Notes: a model not told the origin generated them from the sequence alone. 33,545 nucleotides of DNA from Paraburkholderia sp. Ac-20340 (GCF_017104965.1 NZ_JAAGPR010000059.1:1-33545), one strand, 5' to 3'. Positions 15,272 through 23,940 are shown, numbered from the stretch's first letter. Made by a program: numbers and translations.

Positions 15272-15745
15272 ATGACGATCGAAACCCGCCTCAAGGCACT
15301 CGGCTTGACGCTGCCCGAAGCGCCGCAGCCGCTCGGCAGTTATACGGCAGTGAGCGAGGCCGGCAACCTGCTGTTCATCTCGGGCCAGGTGCCGCTCGTG
15401 AACGGCAAGATGGCTTTCAGCGGGCAGATTGGGCGCGACCTGAGTCTCGAAGACGGCCGCGCCGCGGCGCGCATAACGGCGCTCAACGTGCTGGCGCAGA
15501 TTGCGCGCCACGTAGGCGGCGTGGCGCAACTGGAACGACTGGAGCGCATCGTGCGCGTGGAGGGCCACGTGAGCAGCGCCGACGGTTTCTACGATCAACC
15601 GGCCGTGCTCGACGGCGCATCCGAACTGTTCGCGCAGGTGCTGGGCGACAAGGCCGGGCACGCGCGCTCGGCGTTTTCCCAGACGCAACTGCCCGCGAAT
15701 GCGGCGCTCGCGCTGGTGGTGATCGCTTCTTTGCGACCGGCTTGA
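15272..15745 (+). CDS. RidA/YjgF/UK114-family protein
   Basis: A 157-residue protein, a little longer than the 130 of classical RidA and typical of the subgroup beginning M-T-I-E-x-R-L-x-x-L-G-L-x-L-P. Conserved blocks include L-L-F-I-S-G-Q-V-P (about residues 33-41), A-R-I-T-A-L-N-V-L-A-Q-I, and A-R-S-A-F-S-Q-T-Q-L-P. Classical RidA hydrolyses reactive imines/enamines released by pyridoxal enzymes. The catalytic arginine of RidA (in a G-x-H-A-P-A-R-x-x-x-x-V block) is not clearly present in the same form, so activity may differ. It is divergent from the LysR gene. An AGAGGA ribosome-binding site fixes the start. Confidence 0.88.
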   Translation: MTIETRLKALGLTLPEAPQPLGSYTAVSEAGNLLFISGQVPLVNGKMAFSGQIGRDLSLEDGRAAARITALNVLAQIARHVGGVAQLERLERIVRVEGHVSSADGFYDQPAVLDGASELFAQVLGDKAGHARSAFSQTQLPANAALALVVIASLRPA

Positions 15746-15840
15746 CAGCGGGCAGGCACGACGCAACCCGCCGGCCACGTGCTTCATGCCGGCGTGAGAG
15801 AATCGCCGGATGCGCTCAGCGCCCCATTTCTGGAACCACC

Positions 15841-16518
15841 ATGTCCCAAGCCTCTCCCGCAGCCCAGCCGCTGCAAATCGACTTCATCTCCGATATCGCC
15901 TGTCCGTGGTGCGCGATCGGTCTTGCGTCGCTGCAACGTGCGCTTGAAAACCTCGGCGATGCCGTCGACGCGCGCGTTGTCGTGCATCCCTTCGAACTGA
16001 CGCCCGATATGCCCGCGGGCGGCGCCTCGCTGGTCGACTACCTCGGCAAGAAGTACGGCCGCACGCCCGAACAGATCGCCGAAACCCAGGAAGCGATCCG
16101 CGAGCGCGGCGCCAGCGTGGGCTTCGCTTTCGGCCCGCGCACGCGGGTCTACAACACCTTCGACGCGCATCGCCTGCTGCAGTGGGCCGGTCTCGAAGGC
16201 AAGCAGCTCTCGTTCAAGCTGGCGCTGCTGCGCGCCTATCACGGCGATTGCCTCGACGTGAGCAACCACGACGTCCTGGTGCAGACCGCCCAGTCGGTCG
16301 GCCTGGACGCCGATGCCGCGCGCGCGGTGCTGGAGAGCGACGCTTTCGCCGACGAAGTGCGCGCCGAGGAAGCCCAGGTGCAGGCGATGGGCATCCAGTC
16401 GGTGCCGGCCATCGTGTTCAATCAGCAATATCTGATCAACGGCGGCCAGCCGGTCGAAACGTTCGAAAACGCAATCCGGCAGATTCTGGCGGAGCCGCAA
16501 GAGGAAGGCGAAGAGTAA
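15841..16518 (+). CDS. DsbA-family oxidoreductase, FrnE-like
   Basis: A 225-residue thioredoxin-fold protein with an alpha-helical insert. The active site is C-P-W-C at residues 21-24, followed by the V-P-A-I-V-F-N cis-proline loop (about residues 188-194). There is no signal peptide, so it acts in the cytoplasm, unlike true DsbA. FrnE/HCCA-isomerase relatives are dithiol-disulfide oxidoreductases implicated in oxidative stress; the substrate is unknown. The ATG at 15841 is the natural start, and the long upstream extension of the frame overlaps the RidA gene and is rejected. The antiporter gene follows 90 bp downstream on the same strand. Confidence 0.9.
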   Translation: MSQASPAAQPLQIDFISDIACPWCAIGLASLQRALENLGDAVDARVVVHPFELTPDMPAGGASLVDYLGKKYGRTPEQIAETQEAIRERGASVGFAFGPRTRVYNTFDAHRLLQWAGLEGKQLSFKLALLRAYHGDCLDVSNHDVLVQTAQSVGLDADAARAVLESDAFADEVRAEEAQVQAMGIQSVPAIVFNQQYLINGGQPVETFENAIRQILAEPQEEGEE

Positions 16519-16608
16519 GACCAAGAGTCAGCGTCAGCGCAGATAGCTGGCGCTACGAAGCCGCGACGGGCGATCGACGCAGATCGAACCATCACCCGGG
16601 GAATTCAC

Positions 16609-18195
16609 ATGACCGCCGTTTCGGCCTTCAAGCTCGTCCTGCTTTCCCTGATCGCGATTGTGGCGCTGGAACTGCTGGCGCGGCGGCTGCGCCTGCCGCC
16701 CGCTGCGGCGCTGCTGGTGGGCGGCGCGGCCATGGCGTTCGCACCGGGCTTGCCGCCCGTCGTGCTCGATCCCGATCTCGTGCTGATCGTGTTTCTGCCG
16801 CCGTTGCTGATGGACGGCGCCTACTTCTTCGTCTGGGCTGACTTCAAACGTCATATCACGCCGATCCTGCTGTTCGCGATCGGCGCGGTGGCGTTCACCA
16901 CCTGGGCGGTCGGCCTGGTCGCCCACTGGGTCGTGCCCACGCTGCCGTGGGCCGTGTGCTTCGCGCTGGGCGCGGTGGTCTCGCCGCCCGACGCCGTGGC
17001 CGCGCGCGCCGTGCTGGAGCGCCTCGCGCTGCCGCGCCGCATCATGGTCCTGCTCGAAGGCGAAAGCCTGCTCAACGACGCCGCCGGCCTCGTGCTGTTC
17101 CGTTTCGCCGTGGCCGCCGCGCTGACCGGCGCCTTCAGCACCTCGGGCGCGCTGCTGACCTTCGCGGGACTCGCCATCGGCGGGATCGCGGTGGGCTGGC
17201 TGGTCGGCTATCTCGCGGTCAATCTGCTGCGCCTGCTCGAAGACGACTATCTGATCATCACGGTTGCCGTGAGCGCCGGCTGGTTCAGCTATATCGCCGG
17301 CGACATGGCGCATGTCTCGAGCGTGATCGCCACCGTCACTTGCGGCATGTATCTGGGCTGGCATCAGCACGACATCTTCACCGCCCGTGTGCGCATGCGC
17401 GGCACCGCGTTCTGGCAGGTGCTCGTGTTCGTGCTGGAGGCGCTGGTGTTCGTGCTGATCGGGCTGTCGCTGCGCGGCGTGATCGTGCGGCTGGGCGGCG
17501 CGGGCGAGGCTTTCGCCCAGCTCGGTCCCGCCGCGCTGGCCGTGGTGGCGGCCGTGGTGCTCTCGCGCTGCGTCTGGACTTTCGGCATCGAAACGATCCG
17601 CGCGTTCGCGCATCGCCTCATGCCGCGCCGCGTGCTCGACGCCGACTTCCGCGCGGCCGCCGTCGTCAGTTGGGCGGGCATGCGCGGCGTGGTCACGCTG
17701 GCGATCGCGCTGACCTTGCCCGAGAGCCTGCCGGGGCGCGACCTGATCCTGTTCGCGGCGTTCGCCGTGATTCTTTTCACCGTGCTGCTTCAGGGCGTGA
17801 CGATCGGCCCGCTGATCCGCCTCGTGCGCCCGCTGCAGGACGCCCAGGCCGGCGCGGCCTACCTGAGCGAGCCGCAGGTCTGGGCCCGCATGCTGGCCGT
17901 GCAGCTCGAAACGATCCGGCCGCTCGTGCACGGGCCGGACGGCAGCGTGATCCATCCGCGCCTGCTGGAGCAATACACCTACCGCGCAACCATCTCGCAG
18001 CAGTTCGAGCACGCCGAAACCCTGCCCGTCGATGTCCGCACCGCCCATTACGATGTCGTGCTCGCCGCCGTGCACGCGGGCCGCACGGAAATCCTGCGCA
18101 TGCACCGCGCCGGGCTGATCAGCGACGCCTTGCTGCACGCCGTCGAACACGATCTCGATCTGGAAGAACTGGGCGCGCAGCACGCGCGCGGCTAG
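16609..18195 (+). CDS. CPA1-family Na+/H+ antiporter
   Basis: A 528-residue inner-membrane protein with about 12 hydrophobic segments over residues 5-410 and a soluble tail of about 110 residues. Signature features are S-P-P-D-A-V-A (about residues 125-131) and E-S-L-L-N-D-A-A-G, where N156-D157 is the ion-binding pair of CPA1 exchangers. It exchanges Na+ or K+ for H+, helping pH and salt balance. GGGG (16598-16601) precedes the start by 7 nt. The C-terminal tail resembles the YjcE/bacterial NHE-type regulatory region. Cation preference cannot be deduced. Confidence 0.92.
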   Translation: MTAVSAFKLVLLSLIAIVALELLARRLRLPPAAALLVGGAAMAFAPGLPPVVLDPDLVLIVFLPPLLMDGAYFFVWADFKRHITPILLFAIGAVAFTTWAVGLVAHWVVPTLPWAVCFALGAVVSPPDAVAARAVLERLALPRRIMVLLEGESLLNDAAGLVLFRFAVAAALTGAFSTSGALLTFAGLAIGGIAVGWLVGYLAVNLLRLLEDDYLIITVAVSAGWFSYIAGDMAHVSSVIATVTCGMYLGWHQHDIFTARVRMRGTAFWQVLVFVLEALVFVLIGLSLRGVIVRLGGAGEAFAQLGPAALAVVAAVVLSRCVWTFGIETIRAFAHRLMPRRVLDADFRAAAVVSWAGMRGVVTLAIALTLPESLPGRDLILFAAFAVILFTVLLQGVTIGPLIRLVRPLQDAQAGAAYLSEPQVWARMLAVQLETIRPLVHGPDGSVIHPRLLEQYTYRATISQQFEHAETLPVDVRTAHYDVVLAAVHAGRTEILRMHRAGLISDALLHAVEHDLDLEELGAQHARG

Positions 18196-18360
18196 GCTTC
18201 CTACGGCATCCGCACCACACTTGCCCGCCTTTCCCGGCCAATCTCGGGGCTTTGCGGTCCGTATCCGTTAAAATCGCGGCACGCGCGGCGCGAACCCCCG
18301 ATCCATCGATCAGTCCGTTCAGCGCCGCCCGATCCATTCCTGCCGCCTTTGCGCGGCATC

Positions 18361-18376
18361 CGCCCCAACCGGGGCG
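18361..18376 (+). other. small hairpin in the dbpA leader
   Basis: A 6-bp GC stem with a 4-nt loop (CGCCCC-AACC-GGGGCG) lies 12 nt before the dbpA ATG. It may hide the GGGG sequence that could act as the ribosome-binding site. Only a candidate for regulation. Confidence 0.3.
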
Positions 18377-18387
18377 CGAGACCCAGC

Positions 18388-19785
18388 ATGACGAATACAC
18401 CCACCGCCACGTCCTTCAGCGAGCTTGCGCTCGCGCCCGCCACGCTCGAGAACCTCAGCCGGCTCGGCTACGCCGAAATGACGCCGATCCAGGCCGCCAG
18501 CCTGCCGATCGCGCTCGCCGGCCACGACCTCATCGCGCAAGCCAAGACCGGCAGCGGCAAGACTGCCGCCTTTTCGCTGGCGCTGCTCGCGAAGCTCGAC
18601 GTGCGCCGCCTCGACGTCCAGGCGATGATCCTCTGCCCCACGCGCGAACTGGCCGACCAGGTCGCGACGGAAATCCGCCGCCTCGCGCGCGCCGAAGAAA
18701 ACGTCAAGGTGCTCACGCTTTGCGGCGGCACGCCGATGCGCCCGCAGATCGCCAGCCTCGAACACGGCGCGCACATCGTCGTCGGTACGCCCGGCCGCAT
18801 CATGGACCACCTGGAGCGCGGCATCCTCTCGCTCGACTCGCTCAACACGCTGGTGCTCGACGAAGCGGACCGCATGCTCGACATGGGTTTCTTCGACGAT
18901 ATCGCCAAGGTCGCGCGCCAGTGCCCGAAGGATCGCCAGACCCTGCTGTTCTCGGCGACCTATCCCGAAGGGATCGCCAAGCTGAGCCAGCAGTTCCTGC
19001 GCAACCCGAAGGAAGTCAAGCTGCAGGAACGTCACGACGACAGCAAGATCCGCCAGCGTTTCTACGAAGTGGAAGAAACCGGCCGCCTGCACGCCGTCGG
19101 CCAGTTGCTCAACCATTTCCGCCCGGTCAGCACGATCGCGTTCTGCAACACCAAGCAGCAATGCCGAGATCTGCTCGACGTGCTGCGCGCGCAGGGCTTT
19201 CACGCGCTGGCGCTGCACGGCGAACTCGACCAGCGCGAGCGCGACCAGGTGCTGATCCAGTTCGCCAACCGTAGCTGCTCGGTGCTGGTGGCGACCGACG
19301 TGGCCGCGCGCGGTCTCGACATCGCCCAGCTCGAAGCCGTTATCAACGTGGATGTCACGCCGGACCCGGAAGTCTACGTGCACCGCATCGGCCGCACGGG
19401 CCGCGCGGATCAGGACGGCTGGGCGCTGTCGCTGGCGACCATGAACGAAATGGGCCGTGTGGGCGGCATCGAACAGGCGATCAAGCGCGAAGTCGAATGG
19501 CATCCGATCGCCGAACTCAAACCCGCCAGCAACGCCCCGCTGCTGCCGCCGATGGAAACCGTGCAGATTCTGGGCGGCAAAAAGGAAAAGATCCGTCCGG
19601 GCGACGTGCTCGGCGCGCTCACGGGCGAAGCCGGCTTCACCGGCGCGCAGATCGGCAAGATCAACGTGACGGAATTCTCGACCTATGTAGCGGTCGAGCG
19701 CAGCATCGCGCGCGACGCCGTGCGCAAGCTCAACGCCGGCAAGGTCAAGGGCAAGAAGGTGCGCGCGCGCCTGATGGACGAGTGA
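18388..19785 (+). CDS. dbpA: ATP-dependent RNA helicase DbpA
   Basis: The ATG at 18388 gives 465 residues, the family length. It has all DEAD-box motifs: Q motif (Y-A-E-M-T-P-I-Q), Walker A A-K-T-G-S-G-K-T (about 52-59), P-T-R-E-L, T-P-G-R, D-E-A-D (about 155-158), S-A-T, and H-R-I-G-R-T-G-R (about 331-338). The C-terminal domain (about 390-465) is the DbpA RNA-recognition fold that binds hairpin 92 of 23S rRNA. This directs the helicase to a late step of 50S subunit assembly. It lies 192 bp after the antiporter gene and probably has its own promoter. Confidence 0.95.
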   Translation: MTNTPTATSFSELALAPATLENLSRLGYAEMTPIQAASLPIALAGHDLIAQAKTGSGKTAAFSLALLAKLDVRRLDVQAMILCPTRELADQVATEIRRLARAEENVKVLTLCGGTPMRPQIASLEHGAHIVVGTPGRIMDHLERGILSLDSLNTLVLDEADRMLDMGFFDDIAKVARQCPKDRQTLLFSATYPEGIAKLSQQFLRNPKEVKLQERHDDSKIRQRFYEVEETGRLHAVGQLLNHFRPVSTIAFCNTKQQCRDLLDVLRAQGFHALALHGELDQRERDQVLIQFANRSCSVLVATDVAARGLDIAQLEAVINVDVTPDPEVYVHRIGRTGRADQDGWALSLATMNEMGRVGGIEQAIKREVEWHPIAELKPASNAPLLPPMETVQILGGKKEKIRPGDVLGALTGEAGFTGAQIGKINVTEFSTYVAVERSIARDAVRKLNAGKVKGKKVRARLMDE

Positions 19786-19916
19786 GGATGCACGATTAAA
19801 GCCGGGTTGCGGCGAAGCCGATCGATGAGTTCGATGAACTAGAATGCTGGGTTCACCGCTCATCGATTAGCTTTTTTCATGCTTATCCCGCATGACCGCA
19901 CCCGGAGGCCGCAGCG

Positions 19917-20822
19917 ATGCTCGAACGCATCCATCTCGTGATCATTCGCGAAGTCGAGCGTCAGGGCTCGCTCACAGCCGCCGCCGGCACGCTGTTTCTC
20001 ACGCAGTCGGCGCTGAGCCATACCGTCAAGAAAATCGAGCAGCAGCTCGGCACGCCCATCTGGGACCGTGAGGGGCGCAGCCTGCGGCTCACGCAGGCGG
20101 GGCATTATCTGCTCGCGCTCGCCAACCGCCTGCTGCCGCAATTCGAGCACGCCGAAGCGCGCATGAAGCAATACGCGGACGGCGAGCGCGGCACGTTGCG
20201 CATCGGCATGGAATGCCATCCGTGCTACCAGTGGCTGCTGAAAGTGGTGTCGCCGTATCTGGCGCGCTGGCCCGATGTCGATGTGGACGTCAAGCAGCGC
20301 TTCCAGTTTGGCGGCATCGGCGCGCTGTTCGGTTACGACATCGACGTGCTGGTGACGCCCGATCCGCTCATGCGCCCCGGCCTGCGCTTCGAACCCGTGT
20401 TCGACTACGAACAGGTGCTGGTGGTCTCCGAGCGTCACGCGCTCGCGGGCGCGCGCCACGTGAAGCCCGAGCAACTCGCCGACGAAACCCTCATCACCTA
20501 CCCCGTCGAGACCGACCGGCTCGACATCTACAACCAGTTCCTGCGCCCGGCGGGCGTGACGCCGCGCCGGCACAAAACCATCGAAACCACCGACATCATG
20601 CTGCAGATGGTGGCAAGCGATCGCGGCGTGGCCGCGCTGCCGCGCTGGCTCGCCGACGAATACGCCGAGCGCATGCCGGTGGTGAGCGTGAAGCTGGGCA
20701 AGCAAGGCATCGCCAAACAGATTTTTCTGGGCACGCGCGAGGCCGATGCATCGATCGATTATCTGGACGCATTCGTCGAACTCGCGCGCAGTTCTGACTG
20801 GCGCGGCGCGCGCGTGCGTTGA
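19917..20822 (+). CDS. metR: MetR-like LysR-family regulator
   Basis: A 301-residue LysR protein with helix-turn-helix at about residues 18-60 (S-L-T-A-A-A-G-T-L-F-L-T-Q-S-A-L-S-H). Stretches resembling E. coli MetR are I-G-M-E-C-H-P-C-Y-Q-W-L (about residues 97-108) and T-Y-P-V-E-T-D-R-L-D-I-Y-x-x-F-L-x-P-A-G-V (about residues 194-214). MetR responds to homocysteine and controls metE/metH and related genes. None of those is adjacent, so it acts at a distance or is a paralogue. CGGAGG (19902-19907) fixes the start. The 3' end overlaps the convergent TetR gene by 64 bp. Confidence 0.82.
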   Translation: MLERIHLVIIREVERQGSLTAAAGTLFLTQSALSHTVKKIEQQLGTPIWDREGRSLRLTQAGHYLLALANRLLPQFEHAEARMKQYADGERGTLRIGMECHPCYQWLLKVVSPYLARWPDVDVDVKQRFQFGGIGALFGYDIDVLVTPDPLMRPGLRFEPVFDYEQVLVVSERHALAGARHVKPEQLADETLITYPVETDRLDIYNQFLRPAGVTPRRHKTIETTDIMLQMVASDRGVAALPRWLADEYAERMPVVSVKLGKQGIAKQIFLGTREADASIDYLDAFVELARSSDWRGARVR

Positions 20823-21472
20823 TCCGATGCGCGCGGCGGCGCGTGATGAAGGGCCGGCACGTGCTGCAGCATCTCGAACATCGCCGCGACCATGGCCGCG
20901 CCGTCACGCACGAAATCGACATGTTGCGGCATGAGCAGATTGTCGCGAATCAGACCTGACACCTGAGCATGCAGCAGCGCGGCGGCGAGACGCACATCGA
21001 GCGTGGGCGCAAGCTGCTTGCGATGCTTCGCATTGCTCAGACCGCGCTCCAGATTCTCCAGACCATCGCGTGCGTATTCGCGCATGCGGCTGGCCACCGG
21101 CGCCATGTCGTCGACCAGTTCACAGCGATTGAAGACGATCTCGGCGACCCGGCGGCGACGCGCATCGCACTGGGCATCGCGCAGACAGACGAGAATCGCG
21201 CGCTGCATCGCGGCCAGCGGCGCCTGAGCCTGCGGATCGACGAACGCGCCGATCAATTCTTCCAGCGGCAAACGCGTGCGCTCCAGCAGCGCTTCGAGCA
21301 GATCGGCCTTATTGCGGAAGTGGCCGTAGATCGCGCCGCGCGTGAGACTCGCAGCATCGGCGATATCGGCCAGCGTGGTGTGCGAGACGCCGTGCAGGGC
21401 GAACAGCGTTTCAGCGCTATCGAGCAGACGGGTGCGGGTTTCCTGCGCCGCTTCTTTGGTGCGTTTTGCCAT
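20759..21472 (-). CDS. TetR/AcrR-family repressor
   Basis: A 237-residue regulator with the N-terminal TetR helix-turn-helix (about residues 10-58; T-L-A-D-I-A-D-A-A-S-L-T-R-G-A-I-Y-G-H-F-R-N-K). The C-terminal domain resembles that of AcrR/TtgR, which bind hydrophobic ligands. Its ATG directly abuts the stop codon of the upstream reductase gene (21470-21475), so it is part of the isomerase-reductase operon and probably represses it. No RND pump genes are adjacent, unlike the usual AcrR layout. Its last 64 bp overlap metR tail to tail. Confidence 0.88.
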   Translation of the reverse strand: MAKRTKEAAQETRTRLLDSAETLFALHGVSHTTLADIADAASLTRGAIYGHFRNKADLLEALLERTRLPLEELIGAFVDPQAQAPLAAMQRAILVCLRDAQCDARRRRVAEIVFNRCELVDDMAPVASRMREYARDGLENLERGLSNAKHRKQLAPTLDVRLAAALLHAQVSGLIRDNLLMPQHVDFVRDGAAMVAAMFEMLQHVPALHHAPPRASDQRTRAPRQSELRASSTNASR

Positions 21473-22720
21473 TCAGATCGCGCTTGTGCCGGCGGGGATG
21501 CGGTTCGGTGCGGGATCGTTTTCGCCTTGCAGCACGCAGGCTGTGCCGCCTGGCGTGTACATGCTGACCACGCAACGGTTGCAGGACGTGCAGCCTGAGA
21601 CCGCTTCTGTTTCGCTTTTTAGCCGATTGACGAAGCCGGGCTCGAATAACAGCGCGCGTGCCAGCGCTACGGCATCGAAACCCTCGTTCATCGCCTGCGC
21701 CACATTGGCCGCCGAACGCACGCCGCCCAGATAAGCCAGCGGCAAATCGACTGCCGCACGCACCTTGCGGGAGTGTTCGAGGAAATACATCTCGCGAAAG
21801 CCGTCGAAGCGCGGCTCGGTGAGTTTCTGCAAGTGCATGGCTGCGCGAACGATGGGATTTGCAACATTCGCGCGCGCTTCGGCCGGCAATGGACTGCCGA
21901 AAAGCTGCCAGACGGATTCGACGTTCATGCCGCCGCTGAGCACCAGCATGTGCGCGCCTTCTGCTTCCAGCCGTTGCGCGACTTCTGCCGCGTCTTCGGC
22001 GGTGCTGCCGCCTTTCACGCCTTCGGTCACGCCGATCTTGCAGAGCACGGCGCAATCGCGGCCGACGGCGTCCAGTACCTGGCGCAGCACGCGCAAGGGA
22101 AACTGCGCACGTTGCGCGGCCGTGCCGCCGTAGGCGTCGCTTCGCCGGTTATAGAGCGGCGAGAGAAACTGACTGAGCAGATAGCCGTGGCCCATGTGGA
22201 TTTCGATGGCGTCGAAACCCGCATCGCGGGCGTGGCGCGCGGCCTGGGCGAACTGGGCTGCGCATGCCTGCATGTGCGCTTCGCTCATCGCCTGCTTGAA
22301 GAACCGGCCGCTCATCAGGCCGACTTTGTTGATGCCTCCCGATGCGCTTAGCGGGCGTTTGGTGGAGAGCTCCGGCAGGAATGTGAAGCAGCCGCCATGC
22401 GTGATTTGTGCGCTGGCTGCTGCGCCGTGGCGATGCACTGCGTCGGTCAGCGCGCGGAATGCGGTGCGGGTGCTGCCATCCAGTTGGGGTTGATCGATGA
22501 AGGTGCGGGCGTCCGGGCCGATTGCGCAGTAGGCGACGGTGGTGAGGGCTGCGCCGCCTGCTGCGGTGGCTTCGTGCAGGTTCAGCAAGGCTTGCGATGG
22601 GACGCCGTGCGGCGCCATGCCCTCGTTTGTCGCCGATTTGATGAAACGGTTGCGTAGGGTGAGTGGGCCGAGTTTGAGTGGGCTGAATGGGGTGGACTCT
22701 GGGTCGAGGTCTGCGGTCAT
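21473..22720 (-). CDS. NADH:flavin oxidoreductase, old yellow enzyme / dienoyl-CoA reductase type
   Basis: A 415-residue single TIM-barrel flavoprotein. It begins F-S-P-L-K-L-G-P-L-T-L-R-N-R-F; conserved H-x-G-H-G-Y-L-L-x-Q-F-L-S-P-x-x-N-x-R-x-D-x-Y-G-G lies in mid-protein. The end has four cysteines (377, 380, 383, 395) as in Fe-S-carrying members, but the extra NAD-binding domain of 2,4-dienoyl-CoA reductase is lacking. It likely reduces an activated C=C bond (enone or dienoyl compound). It starts within the end of the isomerase gene (ATGA overlap, 22717-22720) and is followed at once by the TetR gene. Toward its 5' end its plus strand becomes G+T-rich. Confidence 0.88.
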   Translation of the reverse strand: MTADLDPESTPFSPLKLGPLTLRNRFIKSATNEGMAPHGVPSQALLNLHEATAAGGAALTTVAYCAIGPDARTFIDQPQLDGSTRTAFRALTDAVHRHGAAASAQITHGGCFTFLPELSTKRPLSASGGINKVGLMSGRFFKQAMSEAHMQACAAQFAQAARHARDAGFDAIEIHMGHGYLLSQFLSPLYNRRSDAYGGTAAQRAQFPLRVLRQVLDAVGRDCAVLCKIGVTEGVKGGSTAEDAAEVAQRLEAEGAHMLVLSGGMNVESVWQLFGSPLPAEARANVANPIVRAAMHLQKLTEPRFDGFREMYFLEHSRKVRAAVDLPLAYLGGVRSAANVAQAMNEGFDAVALARALLFEPGFVNRLKSETEAVSGCTSCNRCVVSMYTPGGTACVLQGENDPAPNRIPAGTSAI

Positions 22721-23147
22721 TTTTGTTCCGCAATGTGGTAGTCGTCTGGGCCCCAGTAGGCGCGCATGCTTGTGATCTTGCCTTCGGTGTTGAATTCCAT
22801 GACGTCGGTGACGTCGATGTGGGCTGGGGTGCCTTCTGGGCCTTTTATGTGCACCTTGAAGGTGATCGTCGCCGCGTTCGAGTGGGAGCCTCGCGGTGGG
22901 GCGATTAGTTCGAGGCGGGCGCCTAGTGAGGTGGCGTGAGCGTAGAAGGCGGTTATTTCTGCTCTGCCGCGTTTCAGGGGGGTGCCCACCGGGTCTTCTA
23001 TTGTGGCGTCTTCGGAAAATAGCGACACGATGCGGGCGGTGTCGGAGGCGTTGAAGGATTCTATGTAGTTCAGGAGGGTGGGTTTCATTTTGGTTTGCTC
23101 TTTTTTATTTGGGGTGCTTAGTAATTGCTTTTTGCTTGTTTAATTGC
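22300..23147. other. progressively G+T-rich (plus strand) left flank of the palindromic repeat
   Basis: Hand-counted G+T on the plus strand per 60 bp: 53% at 22141, 62% at 22321, 60% at 22381, 63% at 22441 and 22501, 68% at 22621, 70% at 22681, 58% at 22981, 73% at 23041. The bias sits mainly in third codon positions of intact minus-strand genes, which therefore use A/C-ending codons. Confidence 0.75.
22717..23088 (-). CDS. ketosteroid isomerase-like (SnoaL/NTF2 fold) protein
   Basis: A 123-residue protein aligning over its length with steroid delta-isomerase of Comamonas. Tyr8 and Asp32 (in E-D-P-V-G) correspond to catalytic Tyr14 and Asp38; Asp95 near I-D-V-T-D-V-M-E-F lies where Asp99 is expected. 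It would shift a C=C bond next to a ketone in a cyclic substrate. It is the first gene of a three-gene minus-strand operon with the reductase and the TetR repressor, which suggests isomerise-then-reduce chemistry. Its substrate need not be a steroid. The ribosome-binding site is weak (AAAAGAG). It is next to the palindromic repeat; codon third positions are strongly A/C. Confidence 0.82.
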   Translation of the reverse strand: MKPTLLNYIESFNASDTARIVSLFSEDATIEDPVGTPLKRGRAEITAFYAHATSLGARLELIAPPRGSHSNAATITFKVHIKGPEGTPAHIDVTDVMEFNTEGKITSMRAYWGPDDYHIAEQK

Positions 23148-23673
23148 GGGGTTGGCATTTCCTTGTGTTCGCGTCGGTCTATTAGCGTTGCCCCTGTGCG
23201 GGGCGGCACCTACTTTCTTTGCGGCGGCAAAGAAAGTAGGCAAAGAAAGCCGCTCACACCGCCAATGTGACGCAGTCCACAACCAGCCTTTAAGGGGGAA
23301 TGGTATAGGGGCGTCCGTCACCTCGCACCTTCAAAGGTAGTGACAAAGCCGTCATACATCCCGTTGCTCGCTGCGCGCGCAACGGTTGGGTTTGCAGGTG
23401 AAACCAGCAAACCTTCGGTTTGCGGTTATGCCCCTCGGGGCGCGTAGCGCCCCCGGGTGGGCGGGCGCCTTGTCACTTAGTGGTAGGGTGCGAGGGACCG
23501 GATGCTCCTATACCTTTCCCCCTAAAAGGCTGTTTGTGGACTGCGTCATTCTGGCGTTTGTAGCGGCTTTCTTTTGCCTACTTTTCTTTGCCGCTGCAAA
23601 GAAAAGTAGGTGCCGCCCCGCACAGGGGCGACGCTAATAGACCGACACGAAAACAAGGAAATGCCAACACCCC
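23148..23673. repeat. 526-bp palindromic repeat element (intact copy)
   Basis: The left arm (about 23148-23349) and right arm (about 23464-23673) are imperfect inverted copies, about 200 bp each; ends read GGGGTTGGCATTTCCTTGT and its inverse. Each arm contains its own strong hairpin with 14-15 bp stems and 4-nt loops (23209-23240 and 23577-23610), and the left arm has a GCCCC-5-GGGGC hairpin (23190-23204). The centre has more: 23361-23385, 23407-23423 and around 23430-23454. No protein-coding gene is supported; short ORFs inside are produced by the repeat. Such elements recur in Burkholderiaceae genomes. A second, truncated copy is at the right end of the window. Confidence 0.85.
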
Positions 23674-23940
23674 AAGAAAAACAACATCAACGAGCCGTAT
23701 ACCCCCCATCAATCACCAGCTCAGTCCCAGTAACATACCTCCCCGCCGGCGAAACAAGATAAAGAATCCCAGCCGCAATATCCTGCGGATCACCAATCTT
23801 CCCCATCGGCACCATCATCTTCATCTGACCAAAAATCTGCTCAGGATCGCCCAGCTTTTCAAAAGCCTCCTCAAGCAACGGCGTCCTGATAAACCCTGGA
23901 TGCACAGAATTAGCCCGAATATTCTGCGCCGCATACAGCA
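23674..23940. other. A+C-rich (plus strand) right flank of the palindromic repeat
   Basis: A+C on the plus strand per 60 bp falls from 73% (23701) to 67% (23761), 63% (23821) and 58% (23881). This is the mirror image of the left flank, although the gene here is also on the minus strand; its codons end mostly in G/T. Confidence 0.7.

Noticed and set aside
16534..18183. 549-residue minus-strand ORF opposite the antiporter
   Set aside because: His/Arg/Asp/Gln-rich low-quality protein antisense to a clear membrane transporter gene; a GC-rich shadow.
23118..23340. Short ORFs (67-71 residues) in the left arm of the palindrome
   Set aside because: They are translations of a repeated non-coding palindrome, seen on both strands, with no ribosome-binding site.
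23148..23673. Palindromic element considered as a CRISPR array or tRNA-linked attachment site
   Set aside because: There is no regularly spaced short repeat with unique spacers, and no tRNA-like sequence nearby.
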